Positions 1 through 12,717 of a stretch of 64,000 nt of DNA are shown one piece after another. Origin of the DNA: Montifringilla adamsi. Taxonomy: Eukaryota; Chordata; Aves; Passeriformes; Passeridae. The stretch covers positions 4,767,888 to 4,831,887 of the forward strand of contig JAGGNK010008559.1 in NCBI GenBank assembly GCA_017590115.1, read 5' to 3'. Below the pieces are notes generated by a model, which searched no databases, had not been told where the DNA came from, and saw only the letters and a list, made by a program, of their open reading frames with translations. A program made the translations under genes and the position numbers. Position 1 is the stretch's first letter. The number at the start of each line of letters is the position of its first letter.

Positions 1-76
1 AGCCTCTTAATAAACCCCCACTTTATTCTTCAGCTCCATCTAGTCTTTGTTCTAGGTCAGCCTTCACAAGGCATCA
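1..76 (+). repeat. ERV LTR, copy A: 3' end only
   Basis: This is the right-hand end of a retroviral LTR cut by the window edge. It matches the last part of copies B (12257-12717) and C (32892-33349): the shared block reads TCTAGGTCAGCCTTCACAAG and the element ends in GGCATCA, the inverted partner of the TGATGCC with which copy B begins. An AATAAA polyadenylation signal sits at 9-14, as expected for the R region. No tRNA primer-binding site follows the terminal CA, so this is probably a solo LTR or the 3' LTR of an element lying to the left. The family name is not known to me. The 4-bp flanking duplications of its relatives suggest a class I (ERV1/gamma-like) element. Confidence 0.75.
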
Positions 77-509
77 CAGTACGCATGTAGAGACACAAAT
101 TTAGGCATTTTTAGAACACCAAAATCCATCTGGTTATTGTGTTTTGAGGCAGCATATGTTTTTAGCACACAATACTGCATGCATGTGTTACTGCTTGTAT
201 CAGTTGTTGCCCTGCTGATAGGTTTAACCCTAATTGTACATCCAGATATGCTGCAAATAAAGGGAAATTGAGCATTAGATCCAATCAGGCTGTTCACACA
301 TGGATTTCAAGCCATGTCCAACTGTTTATAAAAGTATTTTTATTCCTTACATGGATGACTCGTGCTACAGTGTCTTCCCTACTGCCACCAGGGTTTTCCA
401 GGCCATCGTCCATACCCCCATGCAGCTCTGATTGCATATTTTTCTCTTTGGAGGACTTTCAGTTTCCTATGTTTTCTTTCCATTTTTTACTAGTTTTTGG
501 TTTTTGAAA
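77..509. other. Unique-looking sequence, no gene seen
   Basis: AT-rich DNA between LTR copy A and the pyrimidine tract. The short open frames here start and stop without any recognisable protein pattern, and I see no further retroviral sequence, which argues against a provirus continuing rightwards from copy A. Confidence 0.5.
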
Positions 510-545
510 CTACTTCTTTCTCCCCCCACTCCCCTTCTCCCCCTT

Positions 546-576
<31 letters not shown>
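510..576. repeat. Pyrimidine tract ending in a 29-base poly(T)
   Basis: A C/T-only stretch is followed by an uninterrupted run of T from 548 to 576. It is simple low-complexity DNA. It could be the poly(A) tail of a minus-strand retrotransposed sequence, but I recognise no element to its right. Confidence 0.85.
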
Positions 577-580
<4 letters not shown>

Positions 581-3500
581 ATTTTAATAGAATTCTTGTA
601 GTACACTTCTGGAATACTAAAAATAGAAAGTAAGGACCATATGTCTTGACCCTACCTCCTCTTGGAATTTCTATCAGCTGAACGCTGTTGGAACCAGGAC
701 TGGTAGCTATATTTGTTCTTTTCTATATCTTTCTCTCTTTCTTCTTCTAATTCTTTCGCCTCAGAATTTTTAAGTAACTTAAAATCAAATGGGCTTAGAA
801 TTTGCAGAATTGAATGGGTCAAGTTAATGCTTTGAGAAATGTTTTATGTAGATTGAATGCTGCTCTTTTAGAGCAACTTTTGCCAAAGTTTTCTGATTTT
901 ATAAAGTTGCCATTAAAGTTTTTATTGTTGTTTTGACCTCTTGAGAATATCTTGTCAGTATTTCTCCCATGCCTCTAACTCAGAGTACATGAACAATTGT
1001 AAAGCCCTTTGAAAAGTATCACAGAGTGAGTTTTGGGGCCTTACAGGATTCTATGTAACTTCTGTGTGCATGCTGCAAATCAGATTTTCTCCAAGCAATT
1101 AACAGCCATTTGCCTTTTTGTTTCTTTGAGAAAGATTAAGAAACAGTGATAAATTAAAGGAAGAAAACAATATATGTGTATAGATAGATATCTACCCTGA
1201 AACAGAATAAAGACATTTTTATAATAGGAAGCTGAAGGAAAATACTGAAGGAAAAATCTGCTAGAGAGATAAAGCAGTGGCTGGGGATGTGGAATACTTT
1301 CATCAGATGTGTTCAGGGCTGGGCGTGTTATTGGGGAAACAAACGGCTTTCAACTCCGGCTCCTCAGAAATGTGTGAAATCAATTATACTTGAAAAGGTA
1401 ATAACAGGAGGGAAGAAAGAGTGAGAATGCATTGTTGGTGTCTGTTGTGCTGGAGAAGCAAAATTTTTCTTCCTAATGATAGGCCTTGTCACTTCAAACA
1501 AAAGGGTGTAGCCCATTTAAGCCCTGAAGATGTTTTCTTGCTTGTTTAGTCACAGCCATTCCATATTCCCACTTTAAGACCTGGATCATTCCTTTGAAAA
1601 TTTTTACAAGAGCTGTTTTCAAAGCACTAAAGATCTTATCATCCATCCACTGAAGGTGACGTTCACATTTCTTGAAGATTTGGAACTGGCTAAAAATAAA
1701 ATAAAATAAAATCAGTTTCTTTCCAGAGCCATTAACAGACAGTTTCATTGTTTATTTTATACTAATTAATCCAGTCACAATATAATGCAGAAAATCAATT
1801 TGTCAGATTATATAATAGCCTCTGTAATATTTACTAATTTGTTTTTATACTTTAATTATTTTTTATAGTCTAGGAGTGCCACTTCAAATGAGGAAATAAT
1901 ATTTAAGATGGAATGGCATTTTTGCCTATCATTATATGCATTTAAAATTTTATTAAAACTATAAAATATTATAATTAAATATTCCACATGAAATTCAGTT
2001 TTACATAATATTACATAAGGCAAAAATCATGTGTTTTTTCCAATTCAAATAACTGACTTTTTTAGGAGATCTTCGCACCTAGATGTTTTTTAGTATTAAA
2101 GAATGAAGGTATGAAATAGCCCACAACTACGGTGATATTTATAAGTGCTCTTTTCTTTTTTCAAAAAATTTGTATTCTTGTTATTTAACTTGGAGTGTCT
2201 ATGCCGTTATTCTTATGCATTAAAATTCCTGAAAATATTCATGGAAGAAAGATTTTAGTCCTAGTCATCGCACAGGTCAAAAGTTTATGAACTGATCTGG
2301 GTGTCTTTTGAAATATCCAAGCTGCAAATATTCTTGGTGATATCCACATTTAAAAGAAATAGCAGTAAAAAAAGTTTATGGTTCACTGTTTTTCTGCAAA
2401 TTAAAGGAAACAGCATTAAAGGAAACATCATAGCCTGAACTGATATTATATGTACTATTTTCAGGATATGCATATTTTCTAATTTCTAGTTTATTTTTGC
2501 CACTCTACAAACCCAGATGGAAGCTAATAATAATAAGTGAAAAAGCAAGGAGAGGCAGTTTAGACTCTTCCAGTCCTGTAGCCATTAAAAGGTATGATGC
2601 AAAGAGCAAGTGGGTCAATGTGAATAAAGCATGCAGGGTTTGTGTGACCTGCTGCAACAGCAGTTTGGATGGGAGGTGAAGCCTCAAAACCTGAGACGAA
2701 CTGAGCAGGAAGAGCAAACCTGAAATGCCACTAGGGAAATTGCTTGGACCAGGCAGTGTTCTACTGGTCTTATCCCTTCACCTTGCACCAGGGATCAAAA
2801 CTCCAAGGGATCTTAGTCCCTGAGCCCTTTCTTAGCAGTGAAACTTCCATAAGAAAATCAAATTTTGTCACTTATCATTGCAGTTTCTTAGGAACCAGCA
2901 TGGCAGCTGGAAAACTGATTAGTGGTTGTACTCAGCTCACTTCTTCCAGCTCCTGGAAACCTGTACGAATATCAGCTTGAAAGCCACTGGAGTGTGTGTC
3001 CTATACTTGTGTCCTGGTGAAGATACTAAAATTTGTCAAACCACCAAAAAAATACCTGGTGCATATGAACTAAGTGGTAACAACTGAACTGGGAATAGAG
3101 GAGGTATGCAAACTCAGAACGTGGTGAATATAGTTGCTTCAGTTTCTGTGTAGCTTCATCAAGAGAACAGCGTGAGAGAATGCCATCAATCAACATCAAG
3201 ATTTTAATACTTGATGGATTGAGCAGTAGCAGTTTAAAATGTAAAATTACGGCTCATTTTCAAGCTGCTGCTAATTGTAAATCAAACTCTGAAGTGTTCT
3301 GTTGGAACTGTAACTGTGGATGAGCATCGTTATTGTTTTCAATTTGCCACTTTCATTTTGATAAGAAAACATATCATAAAGCTTTGATTTTTAATTTATT
3401 TTTATTACCAAATGTTTATTATCATGTTTGTCATTTTGACTTGAGCATCCAAGGAGTGAATTTTATTTTTAATGGTTATTTAGTAAAAGAGATTAAATCA

Positions 3501-4100
3501 ACCTTAAGAGTGTATTTTACTTAATTTCAATCATGGTTTATTGCTCAGAATATATTTAAAAAGATATGCGTGATTATATGAATCATTAAAAATTATGTTA
3601 CCAAGGAAATGACTTAGTGAACCTTTTCTTCAATGCATATTTGCTTTAAAATATTACCAAATGGGGGCCAGAGGGCCCAAGTATGAGATGATTCAATTAA
3701 GTAGGAACTTTTCTGAAGAATAATACAAATGTTGTGAGCGTTATTTTTAAAAATACCTGGAAATTAAGACCACTCTTTAATGAAACTTAGGCTTTAATGA
3801 CAACAACAAGCTGTGAACTCTCTGAAGGAGAAATAATTGCACTTTTCAGGCACTGGTGAGTAATGCTGTGATGCTGATAATTTTTAGCCGTTCAAACAAG
3901 CTCACTTTTAGCTCAAATAGGTTGAACCGCTACTATACTGAAAGATACTGGAATAGATCTGAATGACACCTTGTTGACTTTAAGCAGTATTTTATTTTGA
4001 ATACGTAGGCTGGTATTTAACATCCAGTTGAGCATTTGTGGCTCATGGACAAATCTGAGAAGATTGAAATTTGGAAAAGAAAGGAATGTTCAGAAATTAC
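577..4100. other. AT-rich non-coding sequence, no gene seen
   Basis: No repeat family, RNA gene or convincing exon recognised. Open frames are under 90 codons and resemble chance frames in AT-rich DNA. A stop-poor patch at 2497-2980 has short frames on both strands but no protein family I know. Confidence 0.5.
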
Positions 4101-4230
4101 GGTTTGTGGTTGTTTTTTTTTGTTGTTGTTTTTTTTTGTTTTTTTTGTTTTTTTTTTTTTTGGTGCTGTTGGTTTTTTTTTGTTTGTTTGTTTGGTTTGT
4201 TTTAGGGTTTTTTGGGGGGGTCATTTTTTG
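4101..4230. repeat. T/G-rich low-complexity tract
   Basis: About 130 bases made almost only of T runs broken by single or double Gs (TTTTG, TTGTTG and TTTGTTTG units). The apparent 113-codon plus-strand frame across it is a Phe/Val/Leu-rich translation of the repeat, not a gene. Confidence 0.85.
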
Positions 4231-7200
4231 GTTCTGCTGAAACATGTAATATATTATGAAGATGTGTTTGAGCACATGATTATGATCTCAGTTTACTGTT
4301 GGCATAAACTTTGGGCTGAAAAGGTGTTGATGATTAGTCAACAGTTGATATTTTCATACAGTTGCTCTTATTTTTAAGCATCACACCCTCAACAACCCCT
4401 GCAAGTTAATGCACTGTGAAAAGACCTAACTAAATAAATGAACATTTCTTTCAGATAGTTTTCAAGGGACCTAATGTTTGCATCTATTATGTAGAATACT
4501 GAATTAATTTAGTCAGTGTGGAGAGGTATCAGTGTCGCAGCCACAGCCAGCAATTTTACTGGACATCAGTGTGACTTCAGTGTTTCTAGGCAGATGAACA
4601 GATTTTTGTCATGAATAAAATAACCAGTGACAAAATTTTATCTTATTTTGTCAGGTATGTGATAATGTGAACATAAACCAAAATGAACTGTGGAAAATAT
4701 GGTACCAGCATATCCTGAAAATACCAAGGGTCAGTGTTACAAGAAGTGGAAAAGCCCAAGAATTTTGTGTTTGGCCCAAAATGTGCTGAAGGTTTTCCTT
4801 CTAAAGCTGAGCACAGACATTTCAAAATGAAAGTGCTAACTCAGCCTGGATTATACAGGATTTAAATTACTCCTCTGCACAATATTTTATTTATTCATGA
4901 ACAATTTGTTTAACATGTTATTTTCCTTCTGGTCATTTTAAAAGAATGGTCTGTAATTTTTTTTGAAGTTGGCTTATTCTAACATCAGCTGGACAGACCT
5001 GTTAGGTGTCATCAAGTCTCTGTTCTGGTCTCAGCAATATCACCCCATCCTTTTCATAAACAGGTCAAAGATCCTCTGAATATTATTCCATCCTGTTGAG
5101 GAACTTCACTGCTGAAGAAATTAAAGACATTCCTCTTACAGGCAATTATCTTCATATGTATTTTTTTTTCCATAGGGTGATTTTTGTCTGATTTCAGAAG
5201 TATTTCTTCCTCCTCATGTTTCAGTCTCCCAAATTATTTATGAAGGACAAATATGTGCCTTCACAGACTGTGTTTGGAAAGGGAAACATAATTTTTAAAA
5301 AACCCATATATTTTTTGTTATCAGCATTTCTATTTTAGGCCTGAGTTTTATGAACCTCTATTGATATAGCTGTGCTGAATATTTAAAGGTAGGTTACAGG
5401 TCCATGCAACTTAAGGAATATCTTAAACCCAATCATTCTGTATCAGGTGAACCTGTGGTGTGACAGAATTGAAAACATTTCAACAACTCTGATAACACAA
5501 TATTGTGTCTTACAACATAATAATCGTTCTGCATGATTTGAACTTTGTGTCATGTGGATTGACATAGCTGTTCCAACAGTTTTCATCTTGTGGCTCCTGT
5601 TTCTCTGTCCTTTGACTGTAACAGGACTGACTGTAAAGGTGTTAGCAGTTCCTTTCGGGGTCTGGCTTGATCTGTGGTTTGTAATTGTGATTAATGACAA
5701 GATTCTTTATGCTATGGCTCGTGGAGTTAACCTCTACATTAGGGTAGGTGAAATTCTGTCACAGAGAAATGATTATCTATTTAAGTGCTCTGAGTCATAT
5801 CACTGAGATAATACTTTGGTTTTAATACAGTGCAATCAGACAGCTTATCAACAGGTTTGTTATGAAGCAAAGCCAAACTCGACAAGAAGTTATCGTCACC
5901 TCGTGTTTCTTTGCCCTGTGTTTGGAGGAGAGCTGAGCAAAGGCACATTAACATTTCTGTTTGGGAAGGTTTCCTGTACTCAACCCCTTGATGAGAGGTA
6001 TACTTTGTGCTCAGCTTAAAAAACTTGTTTCCACTCCAATTGCCTGTGTGGAGGTGGGAATGTTTACCATTTTCCACACATGGCTGTGCTTGGTGTGCTC
6101 GCTCTGCGTGTTCCCTGTGGCTACCTGTGATTGTATGCCAGATATGTGTTAGTGGAAACTACTGGAACACTTTCAGGATTGTACTTCTCATTTTAATTAG
6201 TTGCTGTCATTTTTCACACTGCTAGTAAATCACTTCAAATATATTGCTTGTGGTTGTGGTTGTGTTTGAGACATAAATCTTCAGTTAAGAGATTAGTGAG
6301 TCATCTATCCCATGGCCCTCATTGCCACCCATTAGTCAGTTATAATAAAGCTTTTTCCACTATAGATCCATAAGTCTTCTCCTTCAGGGATTGCAGGATA
6401 GCCAAGTGGTGTCTGGAGCAGCAGGATGAAGGGATTGTAGATGGATGACACAAAGCAATCTCCTTTCTGAGACTTTTTGTTTTTCATGGAAACTTCACAG
6501 TACAACTGTCAGTTGTGGTGTTTTATCTCAGAGCCAAAAGCAGGATCAGGGGCATGGATGAACAGAAGTAGTTTTAGTTTTTGCTAGGTGGAAAGTATGT
6601 CTGAAATCTGCCTTTAGACAAAAATATGGTGTTTTCTTGCTGCTAACGCAGGACCTCTGTGCTCCCTTTTTGTCTTCACAGAGTGTGCAAGTAGAATAAT
6701 ATATATTATCCACTCTGGGATAAAGAGTTAACTTGTTCCAAATTGTTGCATCAAGACACTTAACTGCAAATCTCCTGCTTATAATCTCAAGGTCTCTAAG
6801 GAAAATTTAAGTTGCAGTGGACTGAATGCATATGCAAACTGTATCTCAAAAAAAAAAACATTTAAAAAATTTCATTGCCAAAAATACCAACCCAATTCCT
6901 ATGAAATTTTTCTGCAGAGGAAATTGAAACAAAATATTTGGTTTTCATAATTATTATGAAAAAAGTAAGAATTTAAGAAAGAGACAATTTTTATCAATTA
7001 TTTTTTAAAAGCTTTTAAATTGCTATTATTATATCATGAAATAATTTAGTGAGTGCTATACCATGCAACTCCCAACACACATTTGAAAGAGACAAGAGAG
7101 GTGAAAGCTGGTGGTATCTAAGCAAAGTGGAATTCAGGAGAGTTTAGCTTAACAGAACAGCTCTTCTTAAAAACCTTGCACCATTTCCTATATGCAAAAA

Positions 7201-8940
7201 TATACACAGAGCATGTGTAAACATTGAGCTCAGTGACCTCTTCAGCTGGTTTCAAGGTTTTCCTTAAAAGATTGAAAATATATGCAAACACCTGTATATA
7301 TTGAGCTAAATTCTGTTAATCACAGATTAAAAATCCATTTTTTTTTTTTTTCCTGATTGCCTAGAAGAGAAGCTTGAAGTTAAATCTGTGGACACAAAGA
7401 GCAGGATCAACAGAGGATGTACCAGAAGAAAGGAAGTCCTTTTCTTACTGCTACAAATATGACTTTTTCCTATTAAGCATCAAGTTAACTTAAAGGTAAC
7501 ATTTATTTTTATAATCTTCAACATGACTTAAATTCTGTGGTAGTTGTCAAATAATCCTCACTGCTACCTATTTTAAAATATTAAGCATAAATCTGTGATT
7601 TGGATTTAATGCTTTACACTAACAAGTATATTTGGACTTTGGATTAATTCTGTGGTCAAACAGGAGCAGAAAAACACAACAACTTTTATTTAAAGTAGCT
7701 AAAAATGTTAGAACTCTTTCTCCTTATACATCCTCCTAGTAAAAAAAGGCAGTGTAAACCAAAATATTCTTCATTGATGCTAGTCATGTCCTCAGTCTAG
7801 ATTAAAGAAATGTAACAGATTGGGTAGAAATCTAAAGGTGAAAGAAATGCATTACAAAAAAGGGTAATTGAGTTCAATGTTTACAAATTCTCTCTGGATA
7901 TTTATGCATAGAATAAATGGTGATATGTCATTAAGGAAAAAAATATATAAGAACACTTATTATGTTATTATGTAAGGGTATCTAGGAACTGAGACACCTG
8001 AGACACTACCATTTTTGCAAAACCATATGACAGCACCAGAGCTTCACAAGCCAGAAAATGCATCCCAATTTAAATAGGCAAGTTCTGTGTAAAAAAAAAA
8101 AAAAAAAAAGCCACCAAAGCAAAATGAAAAATCCTCTGAGTCAAGAAACTCTCTGAGATCTGCAGTTCCATGACAAAGATGCAGGAAGACATGATGTATT
8201 AAGTAGCAGAACTTCAGGCCTGATAAGGAGAAATAATAATTGACTCTCTCTATAGATGCAGCAGCTCATTCCCTCAAAAAAATAGAAAAATAAAAACATT
8301 TTGAGCTGTCCAGGTAAGTTGCTACACTGCTTCACACAGTATTGCTCCAGAAAAGCTAGCTACACCTCAGACTGATCTGTGCAAGGTAATTTTCACCAAT
8401 TTTAAATCTTCTGGTGTGTGACTCTCCCCAGTAGAGGGATTTTTTAAAAAAGTACACTAAGTATTCTGCTCTATTACCGTCTGTTCTTGAGAGAACTTAG
8501 CCTAAAAAATATGCAAGAAAATAGACAGCAATAAGCAGATCTGATAGAGTAATAAAAGATGAAATGCTGTATGTCCATGCTTGGATTTTGGTCAAAATTC
8601 TAGTAGGGATAGAGCCATGAATCCAGTGGAGCAACCTTCAGCAACCTATTTATCTTATTTTATCAGAAGTGTTATCAGAGTGTGACTTCTAAAGAGGGAG
8701 AACATTGATCTTCTCTAAGACTTTACTGAGGATCATCTAGCAAAAAATACATATAGTCCCTCAGCTGTTCTACATAGACATTACATAAAAGAGGAAACAC
8801 ACCAGAAAATAACATTTATTCAGTGTCAGAGTGCTGTTTATGAAGCTCTGTGTTTATGAAGATATTTAATATGCCTAAGTGCCATTGATTTGGGAGTAAA
8901 AATTAACTCTCTGGTGTTTTGTGCAGTCTGAAATATGGCC
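4231..8940. other. AT-rich non-coding sequence, no gene seen
   Basis: Mostly single-copy-looking DNA with short poly(A)/poly(T) runs, for example near 7338-7351 and 8091-8109. At 5443-5806 there are open frames of about 85 codons on both strands. Neither shows a recognisable domain and no clear splice sites frame them. Confidence 0.45.
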
Positions 8941-9207
8941 TTAAAAGCTGGAGTAAAGAGATTGATGGCTATTGACTCGCTGGTGTCTCCTAACGTGTGC
9001 AATTAAGGAGGTCACAATAAGGGACAACTGCAAGAGGTTATGGCCCTTGCTGAATTCACAGAGGGCTGTGGCCAGGTCACTGTGTAGGGCCATTTTAAAG
9101 TGGAATTCTGTCACAAAAATGAGGTCTAATGCAAAACCATTGATTGATGCTATTAACCTGAAAATTAAAAACATGTCTGATTGCAGAGAAAAGTGAGCAC
9201 AATGCAA
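8941..9207. other. Balanced-composition block, candidate conserved element or exon
   Basis: A 267-base block that stands out from its AT-rich surroundings. It has balanced composition, no repeat similarity that I can see, and is stop-poor on both strands (88 codons minus, 74 codons plus). On the minus strand an acceptor-like pyrimidine run ending in CAG lies near 9164, but I see no convincing donor and do not recognise the translation. The most likely readings are a conserved non-coding element or chance. An exon is less likely. Confidence 0.25.
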
Positions 9208-12200
9208 ACACAGCCAAGGAATTCTTAGATGTTTTTAGAAAACTACATAGCCTAGAATAAATACAAACTTTAGGGAAATAAAGATTAATTTCTAGCAAGA
9301 AATGCTTTTACATGGAAGATAGCCTAGCTGCATGAAGATATTGTGTAGATTTGGGAACAAAACAAGATACACATTTGATCCTTCAAGAGATTCTGGCCCC
9401 AGAAAGGGCAGAATTTATGACATCAGGAGGTAAATGCAGGCCATTGTAGCTACAATTTCACCTACAGATATTCCAGGGGGCAGGGCATTTAAAAGCATTT
9501 TTCCTTGAGTTTTCCTTGAGTTTTCCTTTTCCAGGATCCTGATGTTCCCTGCACTGTGCATAGGAATCATGTCTGCTGAACGAATGTGAGAATAATTGAT
9601 TCTACTCTGTATAATCTTTATACTAAAATAATTCCTGTATTACAATTAATATTGCTTTTAATGATTCTTCAACCAATTTCACTATGTGCTGTCACTTTCT
9701 GGACTTCATCTTGTGTGTGTTTTGCTGATTATCTTTAGAGAAAGCTTTCTTTGTCTCTCTGTTTTTATTTACACCCAGAGATTTAAAGAGATAATTTTCC
9801 ATCCTACTTTGATGTTTACCTTGGAGTAGGGGATGCCTCCTGTTTGTGCATATGTAGTAGTCACTCCTGTCTCATGGGCTTTTCCTCAGCTAACATTTCA
9901 ATTATTTAGTTTTAACCCACACTAAAATTTCCTGAGTTTTCCTGTTATTGTCCCAAACAGAACACTTTAATTCACTGGAACATTTTAATTCATGTAGCCT
10001 CATACGCTTCTCATTATTTCTCATTATTTCATTTTGCTGAGTTTTGCTTTTATCTTTCTTGCCACTTTCTAGAAACGCTCTTAAATTACCTGCCTACTGA
10101 ATCCCAGTTTGGTGCCCTCTGTTCTTTGATTGATGCATCTTTCTTACTGATTTTCTTGTGTACTGGCTGCTTGTTTATTTTTTTTTTCCTCTTTCTTCCT
10201 GTCCTCTTAGTGAGGACTTTATTCTTTCTTGCCAATTTAAAATCCTTTTGCCCAGACCCATTTGTTTTCTCTATCAGCAAATTGGTGACCATGGTCCTCA
10301 AAAAAATGTATCAACACTTTGAAGCCCCTGCTTTGTGTTTCTAAGCCCCCCACCTTTTAGACTCTGATTTACCACTACTGTTCTGGGAGTTTTGGGGTTT
10401 ATTTAACCTTGACAGTGGCAGTGAATCACCTATGACATTAAGCAGATTAGACTGAACCTAATTATGTTGTACTTTGGGAGTTACAAACCACAAATTCCCC
10501 TGATGGATTCCTAGGTCTGGGGTTTAATGAAGCAGCAGTATTTTCTGCTGGCTTCAGGACTGTATTGTGGCATCAGGCTTGTACCACCTTAAGGGGGAAT
10601 GTCAGTGATCTATCCTTGCTCCATGTCTCCTAGCTTCCTACGAATTCTCTTCTGCATTAGCTTCCAACATTTGCTATGTCCTAATAAACATTTTCTATAT
10701 CATGTGCTTTAAATAAAGATCACAAAATACTGCCTAAGCAAAAGGGGTGAGCTGAGGTTACTCAGCCAACCTTGATATTTTTCATTCCCCCCTCCCCTTG
10801 TCTAACTTGTGAAACTTTTCCTTTGCAGTTCTGTAAATGTTATTTTAATGTAATTTGTGCCTAACATATATATTATAGATAAGTCTATCTAATAAGCAGT
10901 TGGGAATAATATATGTAGATTTTTCTATTTTATATTCTTTTCTGTAAGTCAGCAGAGTGGAATTCATTAACTTGATATAGATCTTTTTCAGTCTTTTCAG
11001 TAACCATTCACCAAAGAATGGACTTAGGAGCGTATTTATATGGTAAATGTACTGATACTGCTTACTTTAATATAAAGTTCATCTCTTTAATGCTTTTCCA
11101 TATATACACATTTGGCTCTTTTGGAAAGGGACTTGTAATCCAATCTTCTTTCTTCTCATTTTAGCAGAATTATTACTTGTAAACTAAATAGATTAGTTGC
11201 AAGTATTAAAAGAAGACTATTTATTTGTGTAACACTTGAAAAATACTTGAACAAACTATTTATTAAAAAGAGTGACATTTACTATAATACTTTAAATAGC
11301 AAAGACTATTGAGTTGTGGTGGGGTTTTTTGTTTGGTTGGTTTGGGTTTTTATGGGGGAATATTCAAATAGAAATGATGCAATGAATGCATATGAAAAAA
11401 CCTGTTTGATAGAGAGCTTTAGTAATACTTAATGGAGTTTTCGCTTTCCTGAGAGTGAGAGCACAGCATGTAGTATATAACTGACTAATGGAGATTTGCC
11501 ACTCAAGCAAGTCAATCAAAAATGTAATTTAGCTTGAAACTCTCATAGAAACAGCTATGCCTCTTGTATCTGTCCCAATTAAATACAGCGTGATGATGAT
11601 TGCATCTGTGTTACTAATAGGGTTGTTAGGAGAATTTCTGATAAAGCTTTTGATGGGGATGCAAAAATATAAGTTTTGAATCTTCTGAATTAAAAATCAA
11701 ACCACTGACCACATAGGATATTTACAACAATTTTCAAATGGACTGTATCTTATTCAATTTTTTTTTCATTTTGAATATATTTAATCAAGAGTAAGGCAGA
11801 GTGGGGGTGGGTTTTTTTAATCTCTTTCCTTTTAAAATCATTCATGAAATTATCATATTCTAAAATAGATTTGTGATTTTAATTTTAGAAGAATCAAGAA
11901 CATCAACTTAGCAACTGTACCACTTTCAACTGTCTCTGGAAACTCTTCACGATGGTGCTGTTGGTGAGTCTCATAAAGCAGAAAGAACACCATCTACTTT
12001 AAGTAAGACCAGTATATTTACCTCAAAAAAACTGGCAGTTACTTAAAGCATACCAAGCAACCTTGGCATGATTCCAGCCTTTCTTCTGGCACTGAAGTGG
12101 CTTACTAACCTTGTGTAGAGAGGTGTGTCAGAGGTGAATGTCCCCCAGGTGATACCAGCCTGAAAAACCTGAGAATATGCAAAACTTCGGGCATATCTTC

Positions 12201-12256
12201 CAAGCATTAGGTGTCTCTCAGAGAAAAGCTATCAGAAATTAATTTTCCTATACTGC
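9208..12256. other. AT-rich non-coding sequence, no gene seen
   Basis: No gene or known repeat recognised. Small direct repeats occur: two units of TTTTCCTTGAG near 9499-9521, and two units of TCATTATTTC near 10011-10030. A T/G-rich run resembling the one at 4.1 kb lies near 11318-11355. Confidence 0.5.
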
Positions 12257-12717
12257 TGATGCCTCGGGTTTTAGCTTTTATATTTTTCGGAATCTGAACT
12301 GCTTTAGTGTGTACTTCTGAGCTTCATATTAGGGGATAGTGAGTTCTCTTCACAGGGTAGGGAGACAAAACAATTCCTTCTCTAGCTGGGAACCAAGGAT
12401 AGCTGATCCAAATTTCAGGCCCAAGAGCATAAACAGCAGTGGATTGAGGAGAGAAAAACAAGAAGGATGGGACTTCATAAGCTAGATCTATAATTAGACA
12501 ATTAATTCCAATATTCTACTGGATTAAAACTCATAAAAGTGTGAGATCCCATGACCAGTTGTCCATTTTTGTGACCATTTTGGGTCCACCTGGGATTTAG
12601 CCCTGGTTGGGCTCTGTTGCTGCCCAAGGTGGATCTATTGAAGCCTCCTAAAAAATGACTACTTTATTCTTTAACTCAGTCTAGCCTCTGTTCTAGGTCA
12701 GCCTTCACAAGGCATCA
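12257..12717 (+). repeat. ERV solo LTR, copy B (complete, 461 bp)
   Basis: A full-length LTR beginning TGATGCC and ending GGCATCA, so its ends are perfect 7-bp inverted repeats of the TG...CA type that retroviral integrase leaves. The body aligns along its whole length with the reverse complement of 32892-33349, at roughly 80-85% identity by eye. The TATA position holds CATAAAAG (12532-12539), a one-base decay from the TATAAAAG kept in copy C. The flanks are CTGC (12253-12256) and CTGA (12718-12721), compatible with a 4-bp target duplication with one mismatch. No retroviral coding sequence adjoins it, so it is a solo LTR left by LTR-LTR recombination. Confidence 0.85.

Noticed and set aside
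4028..4377. Hydrophobic 113-codon frame resembling a membrane protein
   Set aside because: The hydrophobic part is encoded by the T/G-rich low-complexity tract.
5443..5806. Overlapping ~85-codon frames on both strands, considered as an exon
   Set aside because: No recognisable domain, no clear splice sites, and both strands open, which fits chance better than coding.
1..12717. LTR copies A and B as the 5' and 3' LTRs of one provirus
   Set aside because: No primer-binding site follows copy A, no polypurine tract precedes copy B, no gag/pol/env similarity lies between, and copy B has its own compatible 4-bp flanks.
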